In this document: positions 33,955 through 45,250 of the stretch, one piece after another
How positions within the stretch are numbered: position 1 is the stretch's first letter
Layout: every line of letters starts with the position of its first letter
Assembly: GCA_036346405.1 (NCBI GenBank)
Contig: CM070562.1
Coordinates: 107,150,999-107,214,998, forward strand
Source: Phyllostachys edulis
Lineage: Eukaryota; Streptophyta; Magnoliopsida; Poales; Poaceae
Length of the DNA stretch: 64,000 nucleotides
Direction: 5' to 3'
Notes under the pieces: generated by a model
Told to the model about the DNA's origin: nothing
The model's input: the letters and a program-made list of their open reading frames with translations, nothing else
The model's database searches: none
Program-made: the position numbers and the translations under genes

Positions 33955-34965
33955 TCAAGGGACAACTGCTGGCGTAGTGTCCCAGTTGGTGGCAGCTAAA
34001 ACAAGTGATCCTCGCGGCTGGATTGGTGGTCCTTGGCTGCTTTGGTTCTTGATGCCGGCGGCGAAGACCGAAATGTAGGACGAGAGGTCTCGAGGTGGAC
34101 AAAACAACAGGGGAACAAAACGGGCAGGAGGTCGTGCAGACGTCCTGGCTCTCTGAGGATGTCCTTGATGAGCACCATGTTGCACCATCTTCCTCTTATA
34201 AGAATCTGCGAGCTCCCGACGAGACTCTTCGACGAGCATAGCCTTGTTCACAAGGTGCTAGAAGTTTTTATAGTCGTTACCAATGACTTGGATCTTCAAG
34301 CCAGGGTTGATACTTCTTGTAGAGTGCTTCTGACGTGCATTATTCGTGGTGACGTCCTCTGGGGCATATCTAGATAGTTGGGTGAACTTGTTCAGGTACT
34401 CACCCACAAACATGTTCCCTTGTCACAACTCTCGGAACTCATTCTTCTTTATCTCCACCTTCCCATCAGGGACATGAGTGTGGCGGAAAGCTTCTGAGAA
34501 CTTAGCCCAAATGATACTATGGTGGTCTGCATGGGCGGCACAATAACTCTCCCACCACTCTGCGGCTGGACCTTCCAACTGGTGTGTAGCATACAATACC
34601 TTCTCACGGTCATCTGCGTCCAACAGCTCGGAGGAGCTAGAAAACGTGGGTGGTCGAGTCCTCACAAACTCTGCCAATCTTAATTGAGGAGCAACTGGTG
34701 GTGGCGGTGATGACATGGCAGCTACTTGGTTGCTCTGATTCAACATTGCAAGAAGAGCAATGGAGGTCTGATTTTGTTGATTCATCATTTGATTCATGTT
34801 TTGCATCATAGCATTCATCAGCTGAGTCTGGGATGCCATGAATTGACCCAAACCCTGATTTGAAGGGGCTGCCGGAGGAAGTGGGGGTGGCTGAGAAAAG
34901 GGGTCTGCTGGCTCATCTTGGCTTACCGAGCTGTAAGTCTGGATCATCTGCACAAACCCTCCCAA
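33955..34965 (-). pseudogene. gag gene of element B
   Basis: The block 34965-34423 encodes a Gln/Met-rich N-terminus and the gag core RLAEFVRTRPPTF, EKVLYATHQLEGPAAEWWES and KKNEFREL. After a frame break the sequence continues to an intact zinc knuckle, CFSCHQLGHYASSCP (about 34005-33960), with all C-C-H-C ligands. A stop follows the knuckle at 33952. It is less decayed than the gag of element A, whose knuckle has lost two cysteines. Confidence 0.85.
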
Positions 34966-35477
34966 GCTTAATAGATGAGAAAAGAAAACACACTAGGTAA
35001 GAGGGAAAAGCACATAGGTGAGCAAGAACAAGGGAGAAAGATGGAACAACCTAACTAGGAGGTCGGTTAAACCCAAAGAGCAAATAGCCGAAGAGCTAAA
35101 AAAAGAGGCAACAAAAGCATAACAGGAGGTCTAAGCAAGATTACTAAGCGAGGAGGCAACTCTACTAAAGCACTTCTAACCTAACTTATCTGGGTGGTCA
35201 AATTAAAGCAAAGCTCGATCCTACTGAGATCACTGAGATGAGAGAGATCAATTTGAATTTGAAAACAAAGTTAAGAGGGTATAAGGGGCAAGAATCTAAG
35301 AATGAGGTGAGAAGAGACAAGGATAAGATTAGAACAGAATAGAATAAGATGAGAAAAGAATAGCTACTCATGTTACACTATTGGTTTGCTTCATAAAATA
35401 AGTTTTGAACTCTTGACTAAGACGACCATGCTAACTAGGGTTACATCCTACAGTCAATATGGCTATGGTACCATCCT
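34966..35477 (-). other. Leader and primer-binding site of element B
   Basis: The 5' untranslated leader has no open frame of note. Directly after the LTR end (35478), the minus strand reads AGGATGGTACCATAGCC. This fits a primer-binding site for initiator tRNA-Met (TGGTATCAGAGC-like) with a few changes. Confidence 0.65.
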
Positions 35478-38465
35478 TGTCGGGACCCCGAGTAGCACCT
35501 CGGGACCCTCTGTACTCTCCGGACCAATCCCATGATCAGTGGCTAGTCCACACAATGATCAACAACGATGTCATCACAACCATACAACAAACTAAAGATG
35601 AAGCAGACAAATTAACAACAATAACAACAAAAGACCTTACGGTCAAACTTTTTACAAAGGTCTACTGCACAGGGCTACAACAAAAGAGCTCATAGCGAAC
35701 ACAAAAGAACACGTGGAGACCATTTCACATGCCCACAGGCAATCGAGTGGAGGACGTCCTAGCACGCAAGGTCTTCAAAGACCTCCTCTTTAAAGAGGTC
35801 AGAGCACCCTGGGAGGTCTTCTTCAGTTGCTGATTAACCAGAGGGCACAAGCCATGAGTACTTTGAATGTACTCAGCAAGCCATAGGGAAATGTATGCAA
35901 ATAATATTCATGCACAGCTCAACAAGGACAGCTTTATGGTTACTTGGCAGAAAGCAATATTGAATAAAAATACAGTAAATAGATTGTAAGGCTCAAGTTG
36001 AAAGATTAATACATAAGTAAACAAGTTCTTTGAAAACAGCTAGTGACCACCCTGGTCACTTCCTAGACCACTCACCACCACCCTGGTCATGAGCTAAACC
36101 ACTCACGACCACTCTGGTCATGAGCCAGACCACTCAACAAGTTTTGAGAAAGTCTACCCCTTGCGTGAAATCACCAGGCATGTCCACAACCAGGGACACG
36201 GCTATTTGGATAGATTTACAATCTGCAGAGATTGTACAGCTTTACCCAGAAGACACGAGTTCTCTAGTTTGTTTAGCACCTGTCGATGCCCTGCTCACTA
36301 CCTTTGGTAGCGAGGCTAGAAACGCGTGACAAGGCCTTTACAAGGTTACGCCTTGACTTCGATTCGCTTCGCTAAGGTTTTGCCTTCCTAGCCCCTCTTG
36401 CGCCAAGTGTGCGTGTCCATCCCATGTCTTACACACTTCCACCAAAACGGAACTGAATCAAAGCATTGCCAATTAGTTGACAAGACCACCCCATAATGGT
36501 CTTGTGGTTGCACGGTATGGCCCAGATCAAATGCTTACAAGGTTAAGTCCTTAGTGGGTGTTCAGGCAAGACCTCCTCATCCTAGTGTGCTTCCTGCGCC
36601 CCCTTTACTGCACGATCACTCGCCTGAGCAAAAAACATTTTGGGTTCAACCCGGCCAATAACCACCCTAGTCATGGCACCACAAATTTTATTAGCATCCA
36701 CGCAGGCCAGGGCAACGCTCGCCAAGACAACACATGCCAAGACAATATGTGCCACAATTCCATAAACTCTTAGTTAAATTTAATATCTTTAAGACAAGTG
36801 ATCGAGAGACAGTGCATAACTAAGCAGGTCTAAGCAATATACGCACCCATGTTGGTTTTCACAAAGGGGGTCCAACTAAGATAACCTAATCTATGGTCGT
36901 CCAAAGGTATATGACAACATGTCAAACACAATTATCCAAGGGGTCATACTGCCAAGTAGGTGTTTAGTTAAGTCCCAAACTATTTTTATACAAATAGCCA
37001 TGCATGTTGATATAAAACAAAGTAATTTTGCAAACTAGGTTCAACATGATCAAAGGTCTACGACTTGCCTTTGATGAAGAGCTGAGGTTCTTCGGTAGAG
37101 GTCGCCGGATCCACGAACTCTTCAGTGAACCCAGAATCTACACGGGCGAGAAAGAGCCAAATAAATACAACGAATTCAAATAAAAGCCAAAACTACCAAA
37201 TAAGAACCAAAAGAGAAACACTGAAACAAAAACGGACTCTCGGGAGGAGGTTCTAAGGAGGAGGTCCAAAGGAGGAGGTCTTGAGGAGGAGGTCCAAAGG
37301 AGGAGGTCCAAAGGAGGATACGACTACCCACGTGGTTGTGAGAGCAAAAAGAGAAGAAGGCACGAGGGAACTCACCCAGACACACGGAGAGAGAAAGAAA
37401 AGATGGGAGGAGGACGGCGAACGGTGTGGGTGCTCCGGTGAATTCTACGGTGGTGAGGAGGTCGAAGACGGAGTAAGCTCCAGCGGCTCCTTGGTGACAA
37501 GGAGGCTTCAACGGACTCCTTGGCGAAACTTCAAGCACAATGAAAACAAGGTGAGAGCAAGGGAGAGCTGGGTAAGGAAAAATGTGATGATAGAGGGCTG
37601 CTCAGGTTTTTATAGCCAGGGAAAACGGGAAGAGCAACTGAGAGACTCAAAGACACACGTGTTCAAGGGTAGGTGAAGGAGAAGATGGGAGCAGGTCGGG
37701 GAGGAGACAAGAGGAAGCGGAGTCTCAAAAAAAGCTGACCTTTAATGCGACACTATGACATTTAATCGCTAAGACCTTTCGTCGAAATGACTAACAGCGG
37801 AAGGAGAAGGTGAACATAATTGACAGGTGGGGCTGATCAAAACTTGAAAAGGTGGTCCAACCAAAGGGGAGGTCGATACCAAAAAGGATCGAGAGGGTGG
37901 TCTTTGCAAAAATACCAAGAGGGTGGTCTTGACACAAGGGGAGGTCACGGCCCAAGGGGAGGTCGCGACACAAGGGGAGGTCGCGGCACAAAGGGAGGTC
38001 GCGGTACAAAGGGAGGTCACGGCACAAAGGGTGGTCGCTAGGACCACATGGAGGTCTAAACCAGAAGGGATATCCAACGAGAAGGAGGTCCAAACAAGAG
38101 GTGCGAGGCGAAGAGAAGCGGGGCTGTCCGATTTTGATCGGGCGGTTCAAAAAAAGGATTGGACGTTCGGACCGGTTGAGCGCACAAACAAGATCGGGTT
38201 GTCCTACACAGATCAGATGGTTCAAAACGAAGTGGACCACCAACAGGATCGGGCCGTCCAACACCGATCGGACGGTCCGCGACGAAGGAGACGTGGAGCT
38301 GAGCCGCACGGGGAGAACGGAACAAGCACAGAAAGGGAAAACAACACCAGAGAACTCCAACAAACCCAAAACAAACAAAACTCGATTTAATAGCAGTTTG
38401 ATTTAGTCGTTTTAAACACCTTTACTTCCAAAATCTCAAGTTAAGCTTTAGAACTTCAACAAAAC
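35478..38465 (-). repeat. 5' LTR of element B, main part
   Basis: The 3' end of this LTR is at 35478, and its first 65 bp are displaced to 52509-52573 by element C. Together they make about 3.05 kb, the full-length version of the 1.12-kb LTR at 27612. It holds purine-rich GGAGGTC repeats (37245-37320), an 18-bp tandem array (37935-38042) and GATCGGGCGGTC-type motifs (38130-38285). Long open frames on both strands across it are by-products of the repeats. Confidence 0.88.
37935..38042. repeat. 18-bp tandem array, 6 copies, in the LTR of B
   Basis: CAAGGGGAGGTC followed by six variable bases repeats with an exact 18-bp period from 37935. Later copies are CAAAGGGAGGTC. The unit length is a multiple of three, so it stays open in translation. 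It lies in the part deleted from the other LTR. Confidence 0.9.
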
Positions 38466-39084
38466 TGTCGACGATCAAATCGCCGATCTTATGAAAATAA
38501 AAGGAGGAAAATGACGTAGAGTATCTTCGAAGAGAATGAAATTGCTCTTTATTTATATGAGCGGGTTTACAAGACTTGACTAGGGACTATCTCCAATTAC
38601 TTGAATGTCTTGAATACTCTTGCTTGACCACGTGTTGCCTTCATTGTTTCTGTTTTTCTCTCCTCCCTCGTCTTCTGCGCTTCACCATTAAATAACTCCC
38701 GAAGAACGGCAGTTACCCTGGAGAAGGCGTCTCGATGAAAGCGTTACAAGCGGTTGGAGGTTCAAGGTAGTTAACAATGTGCTAAGTGCCTTGCGGTTAA
38801 GTATTTGTGAGACATTTAACCGCAATGTGATTTATCGTCGAGTCTTGTATGTCATCGTAAGTTATGGGATGTTTATACGTGTTCCATTCATCATACGCTT
38901 ATTGGTACCTGTTCATAGCATTTTAGAAGCGACCACAGGTGAACCTAGTCGACGAGGATACCCATCGTGTAACCTCTGAAATACTTACGACCCGATGGGG
39001 TCGCTAGTTTTATGGGTTACGACCATGGAAGCGTATGGTCTTTCTATGTATTTAAATTAATACATAGAGGTTTTAATCTCGTCA
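38466..39084 (-). repeat. 3' LTR of element C
   Basis: 619 bp, nearly identical to 51888-52508, with small indels such as the extra C in AATCCTCG of the other copy. On the minus strand a CATATAAATAAAG block (about 38562-38550) offers both TATA and poly(A)-signal motifs. Confidence 0.93.
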
Positions 39085-39279
39085 CTAGCCCCGAACTTTA
39101 AATGAGCAGTCGTGTGAGACGCCTTCCCGATGAATTCATATCGGGCGGACCACCAATTAACGTCGTGACATCAGGGTGATTTTGTGTTCATTTTAAAGTT
39201 GAGAACTTGCCTTGGGCAGAAGAATTTCTCTGTCCGTTGGGCAAAAAAAGCTTTTGCCATTCGGACTTTTATGGATAAA

Positions 39280-42200
39280 CTCGATCGTAATTGAAAGACC
39301 GAGGCTATAAAATCCCCATCGCTAGACTTTTGGATTCCTTATGCTTCGGATCCTTTTACGATCTCTTTCATCGGACAAAAATCTTCGTCCTTCCTTTTCT
39401 TGTTCTTGAGCCACAAAAATCTTCTGCGAGTTCTGCTCATCCTCAAGGATTTTCATCATGTAGACAAATCACAAAGTGGTTGCTATCGGAGTTGAGCAAG
39501 AAAAAGCTTGAAGCTTTGGAGAAGATCGGAATGCTTCTAGACAAGAATTTGATCAGATGGAGATCAGCTTTTGGAGAGCATTTCCCAAGTCGCGAAGATG
39601 AGGAAATTCCCATTTTCCTCGCCTACATCGAATGTGAAATTTGAGATTGCAGGTACACAAATTCCTTCTCCGTGTTCTTGAATTCTATGGAGTGGAATTA
39701 GTGAATTTATTTAAACTCCATCGCCAACATCGGTATCTTCACATATTTGTGTGAAGCATACAGGATTGCCTCAAGTTTGAGGCTCTTGGTATTTTTACCG
39801 AATGGTGATGGGGAGATCTCACGGAGACTCGGGGAATGTACATTGCGTCTTCACGACGGAAGGCCGATGAGTACATTCATATGTACTCAAAATCCTCGTG
39901 GTCGTCATGGAAGAAAAACTGGTTCTATATGGCGGTTCGAGGGGCGACGGCCTCTATTTGCGGGAATGAGAACAACGGAAAATCCCAAATGGAGAAAGAC
40001 CGTGGAGAAGGCAGAGGTGGTCGGGCGATGGGTGGATGCCATCTCGACCTCTGAGTCAAGGGCTTGACCTCTTGGCATGTGGTGAGGATTTCACCAAGCG
40101 TCAAATAAGCCCATTAAACCGGACTCACTCCTGATCTGGTCCATTGGTGCGTGATGAAGCTATCTCGGGAGGTGGTAAGTCTTTGAGATAACTCCAACTA
40201 GTATTTTCATTGGATTAATGTATTACCTTAAAACATGTTCTTGTCTTATTTTCTCTCTTCTTTTGAAGTTCTTTCCTCCCAGGAAGTTAGAAAGGATCGG
40301 TGATCTGCTTGAGGAGAGCACGGAGAAAAATTTGGATTTCTGAGATCTTGGCCATAGTCTCTGTTGAAGAGAGAATAACAAGGCTTAAGGTAACAAATCT
40401 TTTATCATGCACACATATATATATATATATTCTCCGATCGGGTTTTTGATCATGCTCTGTTTTTGTAGGTGGTCGGGTTGCGAATACACACACTCGTGAG
40501 GATAAACATCCACAGTTGTTCCAAGCGACTCGTGCCGGATGCCTTTGGAAGAGGATGGATCTCCGAGGTAATGAGAACATTTCAAAAGAGATATACATAT
40601 AGTTTAGATAAAAGATTTCATCACTTAACCAAATTCATTTGTTGGTTTAGGTGGAGAAAGGTGAAGGCCACCGACCGCGACCACGGAGGTTGCCGACCCA
40701 GGTGATCGTTAATGACGAGCGATTGTTCTTTGGAACAAGCGATATGGAAGCGAGTCAAACTACTCCGTCCGACCGGTCATCAAGGGCGTTGCTTTTGGCG
40801 AGATGATCGAAAACATCGCATCGATATTACATTGGATAATACAACAGACTTGGCCAATCTGCGGTTTAGAACCGGCGGTCGAAAAAAAGAAAAGGAAGGG
40901 AGGCAGTGCAGATTTTTACTCTGCGCGTTTCAAAGTTAAATCCGGAAATTAACTAGATGCGCCCAAATGAAAGTGGTCGTATAAGAACATACCTTTAATA
41001 ATTTCTTTGATTTGATGCATCTCTCCTTCTCTTTTACTTCCCTTATTTGCTTGGTATAGGTCCTCTGGAGTTTGGTTGTTTCGACCGGGTTCATACGAGG
41101 ACCCAATACTGAAGAGGTCCATGAGCATACCACTTCGGGAAAAAGTTCACGAGAAAAGGTGGTCGGAAAAAGCCCGGCGGCGTCAAGGCCAGCAGTTGAG
41201 ATGGATCCATTGGTGGTCCTAACTCCTTCTGCGGAGGTAGATGCCCCTAAAGGCCCTCAGCGAGTTCCGACCATTGTTGGTAACTCTCCTCAACGACAAG
41301 TTCCTTTTAGCCCCGATTCATTGAGGATAAGGAGCTTGACGAGGCGTGGGGAAAGATATCGGACCATCAAATCAAAATGCATCGACTCCATTTTGGTGGA
41401 TACAATGATTTGGCAATCCGGGTAAGTCTCTCGACCGGTTCATAATCTCTCCTAAAAGTCTTTTAGGCAGGATTTTTTTAAAGAGGAAAATGCTATTTGA
41501 GCGACATATGGTCGAGAACTTTCTTTGTGGTCGGAGGATGACCAGTGGATTAAAGATTTGGGCGAAACACTCCGAATTAGAAAGTAAGAATTTTCCCTTA
41601 TCCTTTTTCTTTCTCCAATGCTTAGTCCTTTGTTAATTATTCTCCTTATCGTATTTGATAGATTTGGAGAAAATAAAAGAAGAGATCTTGGTGAGAGAGC
41701 CAAAGCGCCGCGCTTGAAGAAGAAATCAAAGCTAAGGACGATTCGATCGCCGAGGCTACGATCGACAAGGAAAATCTTAACAAAAGAATTGAAGGTAATA
41801 GGTCGTAGACTTGACTTATTATTTTCCGCCAATTATTTTTTGCTTATCACCCATTTTACTCTTGCGAGCAAAAACAAATTTTAGTCGGAGTAGAAAACTA
41901 CGAAATTTGAGCAAGACAAGGAGGCGACTCTCATTCAAAGTCTAGATGAAAAGACTATATTTTTGAACAAGATGATTTTTGATATGAGATCGGGATCAAG
42001 CCTTCCTACCTTAAGAGATCGAGAGAGAAAATGAACTATTTTGGTCAACTTCTAGAGGATCTTAACAACTTTGCTCAAGACTACTTGGAAGAACTATGCC
42101 CCGAGCCATGAAAGCAGGCGTTGCTAGTGGAGTTAGTTTTGCTTTGGCAAAGCTGAAAGCTCAAACCCTCTATTGATTTCCAAGGCATCGAAGATGACTT

Positions 42201-42310
42201 CAAGCGCCCTCTGAGGAGGCAACCAAGTTCATGGAAGAACTCAAGCCACTTGGAGATAAAGTAGTAGATGAAATGGAAATCGGATCTCCATCAAGCGATA
42301 ATTAGTGCAG
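39280..42310 (+). pseudogene. Antisense multi-exon ORF region of element C
   Basis: This zone lies between integrase and 3' LTR and has gene-like structure on the strand opposite to gag-pol. A TATA-like GCTATAAAATCC is at 39304. A coding-like block at 39450-39650 is followed by an intron-like stretch. The block at 39836-40054 includes SSWSSWKKNWFYMAVRG, reminiscent of the 'putative gypsy type transposon' domain (PF04195) found antisense in Tat elements. More exon-like blocks begin after TTTGTAG (40468), GGTTTAG (40650) and GGTATAG (41059). Stops break most frames. The function of such ORFs is unknown, and the match is by eye. Confidence 0.45.
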
Positions 42311-43330
42311 GAATATTTCTAGAGTAGATTCTGCAAAAAGGTGTAAAAATATTGAATATGTGTAAGACTTACCTTTTATGTGGAGTTAACAATGCCTTTG
42401 TTTTATCTGTTTGACTATTTTATAAATTCTCACATACCTCCTAGCCCCATTGCTTCATAGTAGAAGAACATTACTATGCAAGCGGTAGCCAAGAAAGAGA
42501 ATAAAAAGTTGAAACCATAATTTTGAAGGTATGTCGATATGAAGTCAAAAGCGATCGTACCAACATTAGGAAATCATTGTGGTGGAACCGACTTATGACT
42601 TAGCTTAGTTAGAGATCCTTGTTTGCCATGATCGAAATACCAAGCAAAAAGTTATATATGGTTGGATAAAAGACCTTGTATTGCGACATAAAGAAATGCA
42701 AAAATGAATCAACAAATATTATAAGTGAACTTTGTTCATATCTATTATCCTAAAATGCAGTGGAAGGAATGCTTTAGATCTAAATTCATATATCATATTT
42801 ACATAAAAGCGTGTTCGGACTCTCTATCCATTGGTAGCGAGGATCGTAAGAAAAGGACCGTCGCTAGGAAGCTCCTTCAGTGGGCGGGACCACGTCTGCG
42901 AAAAAGGAGAGACTTCGACTAGGAGGCTTTCAGTGTCGAGCTAGTAGCGGATATGAGCGAGCGAGAATCTTGAAATAGTGAAATATAACCTCCAAAATCT
43001 TTAAGCATATCGTTCGATTATGAAAGTTATTTGTACAATGCTCCGATTACTCATATATTTCTTGAAGAAAAGAATGTTGTCGTGCGTGGTAAAATGCTCA
43101 CGTCTAGGACAAATCTGACGTCTGACTTAGAAATCGTTGCGAGAGAGTAATAGAGATCCTTTAGAAAGGATATTAGAGAGAAAAATTGTCTTCTCTAACG
43201 GTTTAAATTGACAACCATATCGACCGACCTATAGGTATATATATAAAGCAATGTTACTTATTATTATTTGTAGAAAGTAAATGAATTTGTTGAAATTGAA
43301 AGAAATGAAAGCAATAATTAAACATAGAAC
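42311..43330. other. Non-coding stretch of element C between integrase and antisense ORF
   Basis: AT-rich, no supported gene on either strand. It may hold 3' ends of the two converging transcription units of element C. Confidence 0.4.
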
Positions 43331-45250
43331 TTACGCAATTGATCAACGTTCCAAGAATTTGACAAAATTTGCCCATCGGACATAGCCGATCGTCACGGAA
43401 CACAGTCGGGTAACCGACCACGATGTAAGACCTTCCCATTTGGGGAAAGTTTATCGCGATTTGCACGGCTCTGAATTTTTCGAGAACGGATCACCTCTGA
43501 CAAAGGCTGCGAGGTTGCACCTTCGACTATGGTACCTTCGCATGGCTTGTTGGTAGGCTCTTGATCGCACAAGGGCTTGGTTTAAATCGTTCTTCAAGGA
43601 AATTGGCGTCGTCGAGTCTTCGTTCATTACGATCGTTTTCGTTAAAGCGATCAATTGAACGAGCCAATTTTGAGTTACGGAGGAAGCATGGCTTGGCCCG
43701 TAAACCAAAAGAATGGTGTTTCACCGATCGCACGACGGTAAGTGGTTGAGCGACCCATAATCTGAGCGGAGTTCTTGAACCCAAGCTCTGACCGTTTGAT
43801 TAAGCGGTGAATACTCGGCGTTTGATCCCTTGCATAATGATACCATTAGCCGCTCAAGCGCCCGTTGCTCGTGGATGAGCAGCGAAGCAAAATGAACTTT
43901 TACACCAAGTTCATCACGAAATTCTTGAAATTATTTGCTAGTGGCTGGCGCCATTATATGTGATTATCGACTAGGTACACCAAATCGTGTGATCACATTT
44001 TCATTAGGAATCTCTTAGCGGCCTCGGTTGTTATTTTAACAACCGGCTCGGCCTCGATCCATTTTGTAGCGTGTCAATCATGGCGAAAAGGAATTGAAGC
44101 CTGGGTGCTCGGGGAATGGTCCCGAATGTCTAGTCCCAGGTTGCAAAAGGCCAAGAAAGAGAATTGTTTGTAAGGCTTGTCTTGGTGATGTACTAATCTG
44201 CTATAAGCCGACATTATCGCGCCGTCACAAGTTCTTTTGCATCATGAAGGCGATTGGCGATAGTATCCTTGCTTGAAGGCTTTCTGACCGCGAGTTACAG
44301 TAGGAATGATGTGCTCCAGACTCCTTCATGGATTTGGTTAGCAACTTAATGCCATCCGTTTGAGATATGCATCTCATCAACACTCCATGAGATCCTCGTT
44401 TGTACAAAGTGCGTTCAATTAGAGTGTATGATTTGGCTTTTAGTGCTACGATCGGCCTCTACATCATCTTCGAGAATTATGTCATCTTTGAAGATAATTG
44501 TAGATCGATGTCATCAATCTCTACCTTGATCGTGGTGGCGCCAACCGTCAGCGACACGTGGAGCATCCATGTCCTTTTGATCGGTTTGTTCGATCTGTAA
44601 AGAATCATGTATGTTCTCGGAAGGCTCGACTACCAAGGGTGAATCGAGTTGCTCGAGAAAAACTCAGGCGGGACGGTTGACCTTGTGGAGGCCATCCGTG
44701 CCAAGTGAGTGCGCGAAAGTTTTCCATTCTAGGAATATGTTGGATCTGAAAACCGAAGAAGTGCTTTTCGAGTTTTCATACTTCCGCCGAGATAAGATGA
44801 CATCTTGGTACTTGAGCATTGATACTCTTTCCCTATTTGATTAAGCTACTAGTTGAGAATCGCCTTTCACTAACAATATCACGAATCCCGAGCGATTTGC
44901 TTTCGAAGTCTGCCGATAAACCTTCATATTACGCCATATTATTTGTGGCGGAAAATTTAACTTGGATGGCGTGCTTGATGTGTTCGCCCGATAGGGATAT
45001 CGGGATCCTCCACCCCGACCCTTTTAACATCAAAGAACCGTCAAAGTACATTGTCCACTCTTCGTGGTGCTCATAGAGCGGGCCCTTGGGTGGGTTCGAG
45101 GATTTGTCCATTCGCAATGAATTACACTCTTGCACAGGATTTTATCATTGTTAAGTGAAATGAAATGGAGGTTGAACGCCCTAGCTCAACCGCTTGGATT
45201 CGCTATTAGTCACGATGATTCCTGTTTTCAAGGACTTGACCAAGGGATAT
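43331..45250 (-). pseudogene. RNase H second part and integrase of element C
   Basis: On the minus strand, from 45250: the tail of RNase H, then a second RNase H-like block with EEWTMYFDGSLMLKGSG (about 45045) and KHAIQVKFSATNNMA. The damaged integrase follows, including CISQTDGIKLLTKSMKESG (about 44350). Near the end NDLNQALVRSRAYQQAMRRY (about 43640) matches the post-integrase region of Tat elements. Many stops and frameshifts are present and the catalytic triad cannot be followed in one frame. Confidence 0.7.

Noticed and set aside
37791..38390. Long open frames on both strands in the LTR of B
   Set aside because: They arise from the 18-bp array and related repeats whose lengths are multiples of three; no domain.
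40408..40432. AT microsatellite as an origin or regulatory site
   Set aside because: A simple (AT)n repeat inside element C with nothing around it to suggest a function.
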